The notes under the pieces were generated by a model, which saw only the letters and a program-made list of their open reading frames with translations, was not told the DNA's origin and ran no database searches. DNA of 64,000 nt from assembly GCF_002967715.1 (NCBI RefSeq), contig NZ_PUIA01000042.1, forward strand, positions 124,001 to 188,000. Reading direction: 5' to 3'. Below are positions 17,225 through 26,195 of the stretch, one piece after another (position 1 is the first letter of the stretch; every line of letters starts with the position of its first letter). A program made the position numbers and the translations under genes. The stretch comes from Blastopirellula marina. GTDB taxonomy: Bacteria > Planctomycetota > Planctomycetia > Pirellulales > Pirellulaceae.

Positions 17225-19834
17225 ATGTCGCCGGAGCGAAACGATTCTTTGCGCCAGCAACTGGCTGACTTTTTTAATGTCACGAGCGGTTGTCGCTTTT
17301 CGATCGGGGCACTGGTCGTCTTACTAACGATCGTCCCGCTGTCGCGATTTGCGCTGCCCCTGTTGATGGAGAACGGCCTGCTGATCGACAGCTTCTCGCA
17401 AGCGATCTTGGCTTCGTTTGCCTGGTACGTGACGGCGGCGCTATTGATCCTGCAAATTCGCATCGGCCTGGCTCATGGGCCTGAGCGTTTTACCTGGTGG
17501 AACCAGATCTCCGGCGAACCTTCCGATCGTGAGAAACGTGATCTGAAGGACTTAATGGAAACCTCGCGCAAACGCGGGGCAGGGTGGCCCGGTTGGTTGT
17601 GGCTGTTGTGGGTGTTGCTGCCGATGCCGGCGCTCACGATGGTGGCCGACTTGAACCTGAGGGTCAACACGGCGTTGATCACTGCTGAAGAGTTGTACGG
17701 TGGGTTCATTGCCGGCGGGCTCGTTGCGACGATCTTGCTATTGCTTTTGAGCTTTCTGCGGAAGTACGTTCTGCCTGGCGTCGTCCCTCTGCGAGGGATC
17801 TTCCCTTTCGAATGTTTGCATCACGTTCACGACGACTTGCTGAACGATCCCAACGAGGTTGCCAAGCTGCCTAAGGGGATCGCCGTGATGCTGGCCCGCA
17901 TTGGGATGGTGCGTGGGCCTGGTTACTCGATCAAAGATCCTAACGGCGTCGAACGTCCGCTGGCCGGCCACTTGGAATTGGCACTGCTTTTGTTTCTGCT
18001 GTTGGTGATGACCTTCGGCCTGGGGATCTTCGATCACGTCGTGTTTCCCGGCAGTAACATTTCCAAGGTGATTCCTACGCTGGGGCACTTTGCTTTGGTC
18101 GTGGCGATCCTTTCGACGTTTGCTTCGGGTATGGCGTTCTGGTTAGATCGTTTTCGTGTTTCGACATTGCTGGCAGCGTCGGCGTTTGCACTGGCGCTGT
18201 TCCTCTCACGCGACTACGAGTTTCAAGTTGAAATGGCTCGTTGGCAGAGCCCAACATTAGTGGAAGCCATCGAAGCGAAGAAGATTCCCGCCAGTCGCTC
18301 GCATGATCCGCGGCAACACGACCAGCGAACGTTGATTGTCGTGACCGCACCTGGGGGTGGTATCCACGCAGCGGCCTGGTCGGCGGAAGTTTTGACACGC
18401 CTGGACGAACGCTGGCCTGATACGTTTCGTCAATCGTTGGGGATGATCAGTTCGGTCTCCGGCGGAAGTGTCGGCTCGATGTATTACATGGATGCGATCA
18501 GCTCGCCGCAGAGCAAGGTCTCGATGGAAGAAGTGCGCGAGCGGGCCAAGCTTTCGTGCCTGGAACCGATCTTCTTTGCAGCCACGTTTCATGACCTGTT
18601 GCCACTGACTCCGTACGATCGTGGAACGGCCATCGAACGCTTCTGGGATTTCACCCTGCGTACCGGCGAGCAAGGTTCGCCCAGCCTGAGCGACTGGGGG
18701 ATTCAGGCTCGCAGTGGTCATATGCCGGTGATGGTGTTCAACGCGACCGACGTGAAGTCTGGGCGACGCGTGCTATTGGGATCAACGGCGATTCGAGATG
18801 ATTCGAGCGATACCCACGCGCACGGTTTGGTCTGCAACGAGCACACGTGCGCGTTCGACCTGCGTCAGAACGATTTGGATATGAACGTCGCCACGGCCGT
18901 TCGTCTGTCGGCTTCTTTTCCTTATGTCACGCCGATCAGTCGTCCGGTTCGCGGTGAAGAGGGGCAAGAGGTGATGCCGTCGGTACGCATTGGCGACGGC
19001 GCGTACGCCGACAACGATGGCATTATGACCGCGCTGGAATCGGTCAGCCAGCTGATCGATCGGTTCAGCAAGCTGCCACCCAGCGAACGCCCGTTCGACC
19101 GGATCTTGTTGATCAATATCGATAACTACGGTACCAGCACCGGTCACCCTGAGATCAAAGAATCGGGCGGGCAGATCGAAGCGTTAAGCTATGCCACGAT
19201 CGGTCCGTTGTTGGGCTTGAGCAACGTTCGAGGTGCCTCTCAGGCCGAGCGTGGTCGTTTAGAAGTCGGATTGCTGCAAGATCGAACGTTGAGCGAACAA
19301 GAGGTGATGTGGGTCATTCGCCAGATGACTCGACGAGGGGAACGCCGCGGTCCACGCGAGCAGGATCCACCAGCGTTTGCCAGCGACTCGCCGATTAGTA
19401 TGCAGGCCCAACGCAACGCTTGGCATCGAATGTCGCAGTACTCTGACACACCACTCACCACGCCCACCAGCACGCAGCACACTGGGACATCGTCGGGGGG
19501 GCATGCGCCTCACGATGATTCGTTCGATCGACAACACCGAACCGGCCCGGGGCTTTATCCGATTCAGTTCAAGGTGGTATCCATTCCCTACAAAGGAGAC
19601 AACGATCCGCCTCTTTCGTGGAAGCTGAGCAGCGACCAGATGCGAACGTACAGTGAAGCCTGGCTGCAACTCGACAAGGAAGCCAACCAGTGGATCGCGG
19701 GTAGTGATCAGGATTGGGACGAACTGGAAGACGCGCCGCCCCTGAAAGTGATTGAGCAGTGGTTAGGCCCACCAGGGAAAGAGTCAGCCAACTGGACGGT
19801 TGCTGGTCGCCAGTCGGCTTCGCAGAGAAGGTAG
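17225..19834 (+). CDS. Polytopic membrane protein with patatin-like phospholipase domain
   Basis: This 869-aa protein has an N-terminal membrane half (about residues 25-330) with roughly eight hydrophobic helices, followed by a patatin-type acyl hydrolase domain (about 368-680). The oxyanion glycine run is GGGIHAA at 377-383. The nucleophile elbow is GGSVG (413-417, S415), and the dyad aspartate is D591 in GDGAYADNDG. The predicted activity is hydrolysis of membrane lipids or related esters. A linker of low complexity (about 725-780, Thr/His/Ser-rich) precedes the C-terminus. It is monocistronic, with a strong terminator downstream. Confidence 0.85.
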   Translation: MSPERNDSLRQQLADFFNVTSGCRFSIGALVVLLTIVPLSRFALPLLMENGLLIDSFSQAILASFAWYVTAALLILQIRIGLAHGPERFTWWNQISGEPSDREKRDLKDLMETSRKRGAGWPGWLWLLWVLLPMPALTMVADLNLRVNTALITAEELYGGFIAGGLVATILLLLLSFLRKYVLPGVVPLRGIFPFECLHHVHDDLLNDPNEVAKLPKGIAVMLARIGMVRGPGYSIKDPNGVERPLAGHLELALLLFLLLVMTFGLGIFDHVVFPGSNISKVIPTLGHFALVVAILSTFASGMAFWLDRFRVSTLLAASAFALALFLSRDYEFQVEMARWQSPTLVEAIEAKKIPASRSHDPRQHDQRTLIVVTAPGGGIHAAAWSAEVLTRLDERWPDTFRQSLGMISSVSGGSVGSMYYMDAISSPQSKVSMEEVRERAKLSCLEPIFFAATFHDLLPLTPYDRGTAIERFWDFTLRTGEQGSPSLSDWGIQARSGHMPVMVFNATDVKSGRRVLLGSTAIRDDSSDTHAHGLVCNEHTCAFDLRQNDLDMNVATAVRLSASFPYVTPISRPVRGEEGQEVMPSVRIGDGAYADNDGIMTALESVSQLIDRFSKLPPSERPFDRILLINIDNYGTSTGHPEIKESGGQIEALSYATIGPLLGLSNVRGASQAERGRLEVGLLQDRTLSEQEVMWVIRQMTRRGERRGPREQDPPAFASDSPISMQAQRNAWHRMSQYSDTPLTTPTSTQHTGTSSGGHAPHDDSFDRQHRTGPGLYPIQFKVVSIPYKGDNDPPLSWKLSSDQMRTYSEAWLQLDKEANQWIAGSDQDWDELEDAPPLKVIEQWLGPPGKESANWTVAGRQSASQRR

Positions 19835-19911
19835 TCGTATTCGTAGTGAACGAATTTCGACAAATTTGGTCGACAAAAGACCAATCGTCCCGTGTTGATG
19901 AAACACGAAAA

Positions 19912-19948
19912 AAGGCCTGCCTGAGGTTTTCTCAGGCAGGCCTTCTCG
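19912..19948 (+). terminator. Intrinsic terminator after patatin-like gene
   Basis: A perfect 14-bp stem (AAGGCCTGCCTGAG with CTCAGGCAGGCCTT) closes a GTTTT loop and is followed by CTCGTTT, about 80 bp after the stop codon. The preceding A run would also let it act on the opposite strand. Confidence 0.9.
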
Positions 19949-20039
19949 TTTATGTGAATTCGTCCGAGGCTTGTCGCTCCAGCCGAATCCTCTTATCGCC
20001 ATCGCACACCGGGAAGGGAGCGAGCGGTTATTTTTCTGC

Positions 20040-20270
20040 TTAGTTGTCGACCGTGATGGTGGGAAGATCGACGGTGAAACCTTCAAAGCCACTGGTCATA
20101 CCTAGAATCAAGAGCACGATTAGACCAATCAGCAGCAAGCTTGCCAGGCCGCCAAGTGGTGCCGTGTAGACAGGGTAGGGGCCATCTGCGGGACGCGACG
20201 CATAGCCATAACTTGCCCCGCTCAAGGCGACCAACATAACGACAACCAGAAGGATGATCCACAAAGTCAT
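20040..20270 (-). CDS. Small two-helix membrane protein, 76 aa
   Basis: The protein has two transmembrane helices: MTLWIILLVVVMLVALSGAS at the N-terminus and GGLASLLLIGLIVLLILGMT in the middle. They are separated by a polar loop (YGYASRPADGPYPVYTAPL), and the C-terminal tail is acidic (FEGFTVDLPTITVDN). The composition resembles small DUF3309-like inner-membrane proteins, but I do not assign a family. Upstream, at 20307-20334, an imperfect hairpin (CGTGGAT ... ATCCACG) lies in its probable 5' leader. Function unknown. Confidence 0.7.
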   Translation of the reverse strand: MTLWIILLVVVMLVALSGASYGYASRPADGPYPVYTAPLGGLASLLLIGLIVLLILGMTSGFEGFTVDLPTITVDN

Positions 20271-20543
20271 TTTCCGTACCTCATATTCTGTTCCAACTTC
20301 TCAGGGCGTGGATCAAGATGTTCCTCAATCCACGGCACGGGAAGCATTACCACAATTTGCCGAATCAGGCAGTTGCAAGTGGCGTGCCATTTCGGCGTGG
20401 ACTTATTTCTGAGAAACTACGGCAAATCATCCCCCTGGGGTGAAGCTAATGTGAATTTGAATTGGTATACCCCTGGTAAGCGGTTACCATCGATGTCTTT
20501 CGTTCCCATCTGACAGGTTGTCTACCGGCCTGTACTGCGCCTC

Positions 20544-21497
20544 ATGTCAGACTCCATTATCGAAGTCCACGATCTTCATAAGACGTATCGTGAAGGTCTT
20601 TTCGTTCGCAAACAGGTCAATGCGCTACGCGGTGTGACCTTGGAAGTCCCCCGGGGCTGTATCTTTGGGCTGCTTGGCCCCAACGGTGCCGGCAAGACGA
20701 CGTTGATCAAAGTGCTGCTCGGCCTGGTGAAGCGATCCTCTGGGGGGGGCAGTCTGCTGGGACGTCCGCTGGGTGATCGTGTCGGACGCATGAAGATCGG
20801 TTACCTGCCAGAGCATCACCGCTTTCCACGACATTTGACGGGCAACGCCGCGATGATCTACTACGGCGGTCTGAGCGGCTTGAGCCGGCGCGAAGTGTTG
20901 CATAAGCGACCGGCCCTGCTCGAGCGTGTCGGTTTATCGAAGTGGGGACAGACGCCGGTTCATAAGTACTCGAAAGGGATGCAGCAGCGACTGGGGATCG
21001 CTCAGGCCCTGCTGCACAATCCGGAACTGTTGGTCTTGGACGAACCGACCGACGGGGTCGACCCGGTCGGCCGCGCGGACGTGCGACGGTTGCTAAAAGA
21101 GTTGCAGCAGGAAGGAACGACCATCTTCCTCAACAGCCATCAACTGCAAGAGATAGAACTGGTATGCGATCAAGCCGCGATCCTGGCGGCGGGGCGCGTG
21201 CAGAAACTGGGGACGATCGAAGAGATCACCAAGCAGCCCAGTGCACGGATGGAGTTCGTACTGCAAGGATCGCTCGACGATATGCAGTACGCGTTGACCT
21301 TCGCCGAGACCGAGCCGTGGCAGAGCGATGGCGATCACCTGGCCCGGGTGATTGTTTCGGCTGAAGATCAGGCCGCGCTCAATCGCTGTGTCGATGCCTT
21401 GCGACAAAAGAACATCGACATTCTAGAAATGCGGCGACTTCGCACGTCCCTGGAAGACGCCTTCTTGAATATCGTCTCTGCCGAAACGGTCGAGTAA
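20544..21497 (+). CDS. ABC transporter ATP-binding protein (ABC-2 type)
   Basis: This 317-aa nucleotide-binding subunit has Walker A GPNGAGKT at 45-52, a signature helix YSKGMQQRLGIAQALL (a KGMQQR variant of LSGGQ usual in ABC-2 exporters) and Walker B LLVLDEPTDGVDP. A C-terminal extension of about 90 residues follows, as in CcmA/NodI-like ATPases. It powers the permease encoded 42 bp downstream. The substrate is unknown; ABC-2 pairs of this kind export lipids, polysaccharides or antibiotics, or act in gliding. The ATG at 20544 is preceded by no strong Shine-Dalgarno. Confidence 0.95.
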   Translation: MSDSIIEVHDLHKTYREGLFVRKQVNALRGVTLEVPRGCIFGLLGPNGAGKTTLIKVLLGLVKRSSGGGSLLGRPLGDRVGRMKIGYLPEHHRFPRHLTGNAAMIYYGGLSGLSRREVLHKRPALLERVGLSKWGQTPVHKYSKGMQQRLGIAQALLHNPELLVLDEPTDGVDPVGRADVRRLLKELQQEGTTIFLNSHQLQEIELVCDQAAILAAGRVQKLGTIEEITKQPSARMEFVLQGSLDDMQYALTFAETEPWQSDGDHLARVIVSAEDQAALNRCVDALRQKNIDILEMRRLRTSLEDAFLNIVSAETVE

Positions 21498-21539
21498 TTA
21501 AGCCTGCTACGAATCTCGAACATTGAGCTGACATCCCTG

Positions 21540-23813
21540 ATGCGACCTTATTTGACCGTTATCTACGACTCGTTTCACGAGGCATTCGTTTCCCGCGTGC
21601 TGTACATTCTGCTGCTCGCGCTAACACTGGTTCTTCTGGCGATCGCTCCGCTGGGTTACGAAACCAAGCGAATGGTAACGCTGCACCGCATGAGCATTCG
21701 CGACGTTCCTTCCTTCGTGAATGAACTGCGGCAACAGAATAGTGCCGAAGGAGAAAGCCCCGGCAAGCGTATCGTCACGCTGGCCGGCGGGCCACTGAAA
21801 GAACTGGTGAGTGCGCAGGAGTCCGCGAAGTTCAGTGGCCAGCAGGTGAACGACGTGGTCGATGGCTTGAACGAAGTGCTCACCAGGAAGGAGTTCTTCA
21901 GCGAAGCGGCCTGGAAGGACGTCAAGCTGGGCGAAGAGACCAAGGTGCTGCTGAAGCAGGGACCTGAGAAACTGAAGGGGGACGACCTCACGTACTTCAA
22001 TCGCCTGCTGATGCGCGATGCGTACCCGGTGTATCTGGGGAACGTGCCGGCCGAACAATTGTATTTGACCTACCCGCTGATGTGGCAACCGCTGCCGCTG
22101 CCCATCACGCAAGACATGTTCTCGATGACGGTGAAGTATGTGCTGACCGCGTTCATCGACGTATTTGTGGGGATGTTCGCGATCTTTGTGGCGATCCTGG
22201 TTACCGCGCCGATCATGCCGCGGACGTTCGAGCCAGGGGCGATCGATCTTCTGCTAAGCAAGCCGATCTCGCGTTCGCTGTTGATTCTGGCCAAGTACCT
22301 GGGCGGGTGCGCGTTCGTCCTATTGAGCGTGACCTACTTCCTAGTCGGGCTGTGGCTGATCGTGGGGTGGCGATTCGATGTGTGGAGCAACGCGCTGCTT
22401 CTCTGTATTCCCGTGTTCCTGTTTCAGTTTGCCATCTACTACTGCGTATCGGTATTGGCTGGAGTGATGTGGCGGAACTCAATCGTCTCGATCGTGGTGA
22501 CAGTGCTCTTCTTTTATGCCTGCTTTGGGATTGGCTTCTTGAAGACCTCGATCTTCGAGCCATTTATCGTCAATCCAACGCGGCTGGTGCGATTGGTCGA
22601 AACGGAAGAAGGGCTGGTAGGGGTGACCCAGGTAGGGCAATTCGTGCAGTGGAACGAAACACTGCGAACGTGGGAAGTTGTGCTGCAAAGCGAACGCCGC
22701 GGGCCTGAGCAGTTTGCGATGCAGTCGATCTTGATCGGTCCGATTTACAACGAGCCGACCCAAAGCATGATGTACCTGCAGCAGCCGACCAGCGGAGGAG
22801 GACGTCGCCGTGGTGGCAGCAGTACTTCATTCCTGACGGCCAAGTGGTCCGGCAATTGGGTCGCAGAAGCTGGGCCGAATCCGCCAACGGGGGCTTCGTG
22901 GATCTTGCAAGATGCCAACGATAATGTCCTGGTGGTAAGCTCGGCTGGCGTCTTTCTGTACGAAGGGGACGGAACGCAGAAGAAGACCAAGTTCCTTGGT
23001 TTTGATATTCCGCTGGGGGGCAACAACGCGTTTAAGCGAATCGGTCCCGACAAAGGGGTGCCGTACTTCCCGCCGTTTGCCGCCGCGATCGACCCTGCGT
23101 CGGATCGATTGCTGGTGGAGAATCAAGGAACGCTCTATCTGCTAGAGCGTGATGCGAAGAAAGGTTACATCGTCGCCACCGAGGCGAAGCGCGAAAGCGA
23201 AGGAGAAACCGCGGTCGGACTAACCGGGAAAGTCGCCGTTGTGGCGGATGCACATGGTCACATCGAACTTCGCGATGCGAAGACATTGCAAGTGCAAAAG
23301 AGCTTTCGGCCGGCCGGCGATACGCCCCCTAGTAGCCTGGAAACAAGCCGCGATGGAAAGTACATCGCCGTACTGTTTCACGACGGAGCACTCTGGCTGT
23401 ACGACGTCGAGGCAGGGGAGGGTAGTCGGATCGATAGCGACGCCTCGGCGATTGCGTTCGACGAAGACAATTTGATCTTCGCTGACAATAAGACTCGCGT
23501 TCAAGTTCGCTCGCTGGCCAGTGGCGAATCGATTCAGACCTATTGGCCCGATTCGGACTGGTGGCGATTCACGTATGACTGGATCATTGAACCGATCTAC
23601 TACGTATTTCCCAAGCCCGGTGAGCTGAACAACCTGCTGAAATACCTGGTGACCGACGAATCGACCAGTTCCTTCCAAGGCCCTCAATCAACCGGCGACC
23701 TTCGCGAGGTACGCATGGCCGACAACATCGTCATGCCGGTGGTACACAATTTGATCTTCATCTGCGTGATGCTGGGGGTTACCTGTTTTTATGTGAGCCG
23801 GTTGGATTTGTAG
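21540..23813 (+). CDS. ABC-2 type permease with large beta-propeller-like domain
   Basis: This 757-aa membrane subunit has a helix at about 18-38, a polar domain to about 190, and a cluster of helices at about 195-350 (VKYVLTAFIDVFVGMFAIFV, then VLLSVTYFLVGLWLIVGW, then ISIVVTVLFFYACFGIGFL). Residues about 440-690 form repeated beta segments (DANDNVLVVSSAGVFLYEGD, ASDRLLVENQGTLYLLERDA, DGKYIAVLFHDGALWLYDVE) like a WD40/quinoprotein propeller. A last helix closes the protein (LIFICVMLGVTCFYV). A soluble propeller between permease helices is not normal for ABC-2 exporters. Translationally linked region: 42 bp after the ATPase gene. Confidence 0.85.
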   Translation: MRPYLTVIYDSFHEAFVSRVLYILLLALTLVLLAIAPLGYETKRMVTLHRMSIRDVPSFVNELRQQNSAEGESPGKRIVTLAGGPLKELVSAQESAKFSGQQVNDVVDGLNEVLTRKEFFSEAAWKDVKLGEETKVLLKQGPEKLKGDDLTYFNRLLMRDAYPVYLGNVPAEQLYLTYPLMWQPLPLPITQDMFSMTVKYVLTAFIDVFVGMFAIFVAILVTAPIMPRTFEPGAIDLLLSKPISRSLLILAKYLGGCAFVLLSVTYFLVGLWLIVGWRFDVWSNALLLCIPVFLFQFAIYYCVSVLAGVMWRNSIVSIVVTVLFFYACFGIGFLKTSIFEPFIVNPTRLVRLVETEEGLVGVTQVGQFVQWNETLRTWEVVLQSERRGPEQFAMQSILIGPIYNEPTQSMMYLQQPTSGGGRRRGGSSTSFLTAKWSGNWVAEAGPNPPTGASWILQDANDNVLVVSSAGVFLYEGDGTQKKTKFLGFDIPLGGNNAFKRIGPDKGVPYFPPFAAAIDPASDRLLVENQGTLYLLERDAKKGYIVATEAKRESEGETAVGLTGKVAVVADAHGHIELRDAKTLQVQKSFRPAGDTPPSSLETSRDGKYIAVLFHDGALWLYDVEAGEGSRIDSDASAIAFDEDNLIFADNKTRVQVRSLASGESIQTYWPDSDWWRFTYDWIIEPIYYVFPKPGELNNLLKYLVTDESTSSFQGPQSTGDLREVRMADNIVMPVVHNLIFICVMLGVTCFYVSRLDL

Positions 23814-23843
23814 TTGGGAACGCCTCCGGGAGTAATTGTCACT

Positions 23844-24713
23844 GTGAAGTTGGTTCAGGCAACGTGTGCATGTGGGTTTCAAACCCACAAGGCTCGCTCC
23901 GGATATCACTATCACCAGTGGTGGTTTCCTGTTTTCTCGTCTACCAAGTCGCAGTTGTCGGACATCGAGCTTTCTCTGCCGGAAGAAGATCGAGATCGCC
24001 TCAGTCAGTTCGATCATCAAGCCTATTTGGACTTGCCTGATCGGTCGATAGAGTCGAAGCAGAAAATGCGTGAGGACTGCGAAGAGCATCGTCGCTCGGT
24101 TCACGAGGCGTTTGTCAACTCGCAATTGGAAGAGTTTCGAGAGGCGTACGCGAACTCGGATGAGTCGACGTTCAATCCCTTGTGCGGCGATGCACTGATG
24201 TGTCCCGTTTGTCGAAAGAGGTCGTTGATCCTGCGCCAGGTCGAAGTTTTGGCTTTCTGCCATCCCGATTGCGGGCATGAGTACCGCTGGGAGGACTCGG
24301 AAGAGAAGGGGTGTCCGCGTTGTGACTATCGACCGCACCGGTTCAAGATCGTTACTTCCGGTAAAAAGTCAAAGACGGCGTCTACCAAAGGGTATTGCGA
24401 CTGCGCGTCGACATGCGAATTGGATTCCCATGTGGATGGCTTCTGTCCCAAGTGTGGTAAGTTGCCGGTTTCATATGAAGTCGACGGAGTGAGTCGCTGC
24501 GGAATGCATCACGAAACGATGCTGCCGTATCGCATGCCCACCAACATCTTCTTTGTCGAGCCCCTTGCTCGATGGGTGCAGGGGCAGTTTCCTAATGCGA
24601 AGATTTATGGCGACGCTGCCGCGCAAGAAGAGTCCATTCAAGGCCGGTTCTGCCCATCCTGCGAAGCCGATCATCAGCGATGGCTTCGCGCGAATGTTGA
24701 GGACTACCCCTGA
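23844..24713 (+). CDS. Multi-zinc-ribbon protein of unknown function
   Basis: I prefer the GTG at 23844 (MKLVQATCACGFQ) over a TTG at 23814 that follows the permease stop directly. The product, about 289 aa, has at least five Cys pairs with metal-binding spacing: CACG, CPVCRKRS, CPRC, CDCASTC with FCPKCGK, and CPSCEADH. Several short zinc ribbons are therefore likely. The N-terminal VQATCACGFQTHKARSGYH and the middle stretch NPLCGDALMCPVC are well separated by a charged helical region. It is soluble. It may be co-transcribed with the ABC transporter, but a functional link is only inference. Confidence 0.7.
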   Translation: MKLVQATCACGFQTHKARSGYHYHQWWFPVFSSTKSQLSDIELSLPEEDRDRLSQFDHQAYLDLPDRSIESKQKMREDCEEHRRSVHEAFVNSQLEEFREAYANSDESTFNPLCGDALMCPVCRKRSLILRQVEVLAFCHPDCGHEYRWEDSEEKGCPRCDYRPHRFKIVTSGKKSKTASTKGYCDCASTCELDSHVDGFCPKCGKLPVSYEVDGVSRCGMHHETMLPYRMPTNIFFVEPLARWVQGQFPNAKIYGDAAAQEESIQGRFCPSCEADHQRWLRANVEDYP

Positions 24714-24730
24714 ATGATCGTCGCGTCAAA

Positions 24731-26176
24731 CTACCGCACGCGGCACTTGAAGCGAATAATGCCGCCTGCTTGAACGGCCAGCGGATCTTTGATTTCCCAG
24801 CGTAGGACTTCGCTGCCGGCTTCGTTGGCCTGCTTGAGGAACTGGGCGTCGATGTTGCACTGGGCCGAGCCTTCGACGTATTCCAGACGCGGGGTCAGGT
24901 TGTCGATGATGGTGACGTTCCCCATGATCTGCGTGCCGACGTTATCGAATCGCAAGGTGAACTCGACGATCTCGCCGATTTCGGCGGCACCCTTGTCGGC
25001 GACCTTGATCACCCGCAGGCGAGGTTCGCCAGGGACTTCCGACCAAACGAATTCGTGCGGTGTGTCGCCGTCGACCACTTCGGAAGCCTTGCGACCTTCG
25101 AGCACGACTTGAACTTGTTGGTTGCGTGTCCAGGTAACGGCGTTCTGCAGGCTTTGCGACAGACGCGGCTTTTCGCCTTGTTCGAGGATGCCGTAACGAA
25201 TCAGACTGAGGTTTTCGTAGGCTTTGAATTCTTCGATGAATTGGTGCGGCTTCTGCCAGTTGTGAGCCATCAGCGGCGGCAGGTCTTCGGTCAGAGCATT
25301 GGCGTTCTTGCCGCCGATGTTGCCGCGAAGGGCTAGTGGTTGAACCATGCCCACCGGCGTGCCGTTTTGCTGCTGGTTGATCAACTGTAAGTCGGCATCG
25401 ATGCCAGCGATCTGGCGGCCGAGGACTTCCTGGTTCAGGCCAGCAACTTTGCGAACGGCGGCGAAACGAGGTGCGTAAATGCAGACGCGGTTACTTGGTG
25501 TGACAACGCGTTGGCCGTCGAGCGTATCGTAGTGGCCGATCGTGTCTTCAATGTCCAGGCCGTGCACACCGAACTCACCATCGATCTCGGCGCGGATGTT
25601 GCGATCGCCACCATCATATAGGTATTCGTCTTCCGGCCAGCAAGGTCCTGCTTGAAACGGAAGGCCACACGCGCGGCACGTTTGGCAGGAGCCGAAAGTC
25701 GCACCATGTTGGCAGATCGAATTGGGATGCTGACAGCCAGGCCCGCACGGAGGCATTACCTGGCCGCGTGGAAAGGCGTAGCTGACTTGTTGCGTAGCAG
25801 TTGGGGCAGCGGCCGGTTGCTGTTCGATCGGCATTTCAGCGGAAGTACGCTGGATAGCGCCGGGGTAGTTGTACTGAGGTGTGGTCGCCGTATTGGCGGG
25901 TGCCTGGTACGGCTGGCCCTGGTAGCGTGATTGGAACTCAGGCACACCGTTCAGGCCGGTGTTTTCCGCCGACTGAACCGGGGCAGGGGAGGGGGCCGAA
26001 GCGTAGTTGTACTCTGGCACGTGTGGCTGATTGAATGTCACGCCGGCATCGGGCTTGACAGGGGCTTCTTCCTGCTGCTTGGCTTGTCGATTAAGCGAGC
26101 AGGCAGGAAAGACTGAACCACAAGCGACCAGCAAGGTCAGCGTAACAAGTTGTCGAAAGGCGAAGTTGTTTTTCAT
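24731..26176 (-). CDS. DUF11-domain lipoprotein
   Basis: This 481-aa protein starts with a lipoprotein signal peptide (MKNNFAFRQLVTLTLLVACG, lipobox F-P-A-C, C26). A long Pro/Ala/Gln-rich linker follows, then a Cys-rich patch at about 140-175 (CGPGCQHPNSICQHGATFGS). The C-terminal 110 residues form a DUF11-type beta-sandwich (PRLRVIKVADKGAAEIGEIV ... GNVTIIDNLTPRLEYVEGS). Such domains occur in planctomycete envelope proteins. It is first in position on the far side of two paralogous envelope genes, all on the minus strand, so the three are probably expressed together. Confidence 0.88.
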   Translation of the reverse strand: MKNNFAFRQLVTLTLLVACGSVFPACSLNRQAKQQEEAPVKPDAGVTFNQPHVPEYNYASAPSPAPVQSAENTGLNGVPEFQSRYQGQPYQAPANTATTPQYNYPGAIQRTSAEMPIEQQPAAAPTATQQVSYAFPRGQVMPPCGPGCQHPNSICQHGATFGSCQTCRACGLPFQAGPCWPEDEYLYDGGDRNIRAEIDGEFGVHGLDIEDTIGHYDTLDGQRVVTPSNRVCIYAPRFAAVRKVAGLNQEVLGRQIAGIDADLQLINQQQNGTPVGMVQPLALRGNIGGKNANALTEDLPPLMAHNWQKPHQFIEEFKAYENLSLIRYGILEQGEKPRLSQSLQNAVTWTRNQQVQVVLEGRKASEVVDGDTPHEFVWSEVPGEPRLRVIKVADKGAAEIGEIVEFTLRFDNVGTQIMGNVTIIDNLTPRLEYVEGSAQCNIDAQFLKQANEAGSEVLRWEIKDPLAVQAGGIIRFKCRVR

Positions 26177-26195
26177 CGATCGTGGTTCCGTCGGT

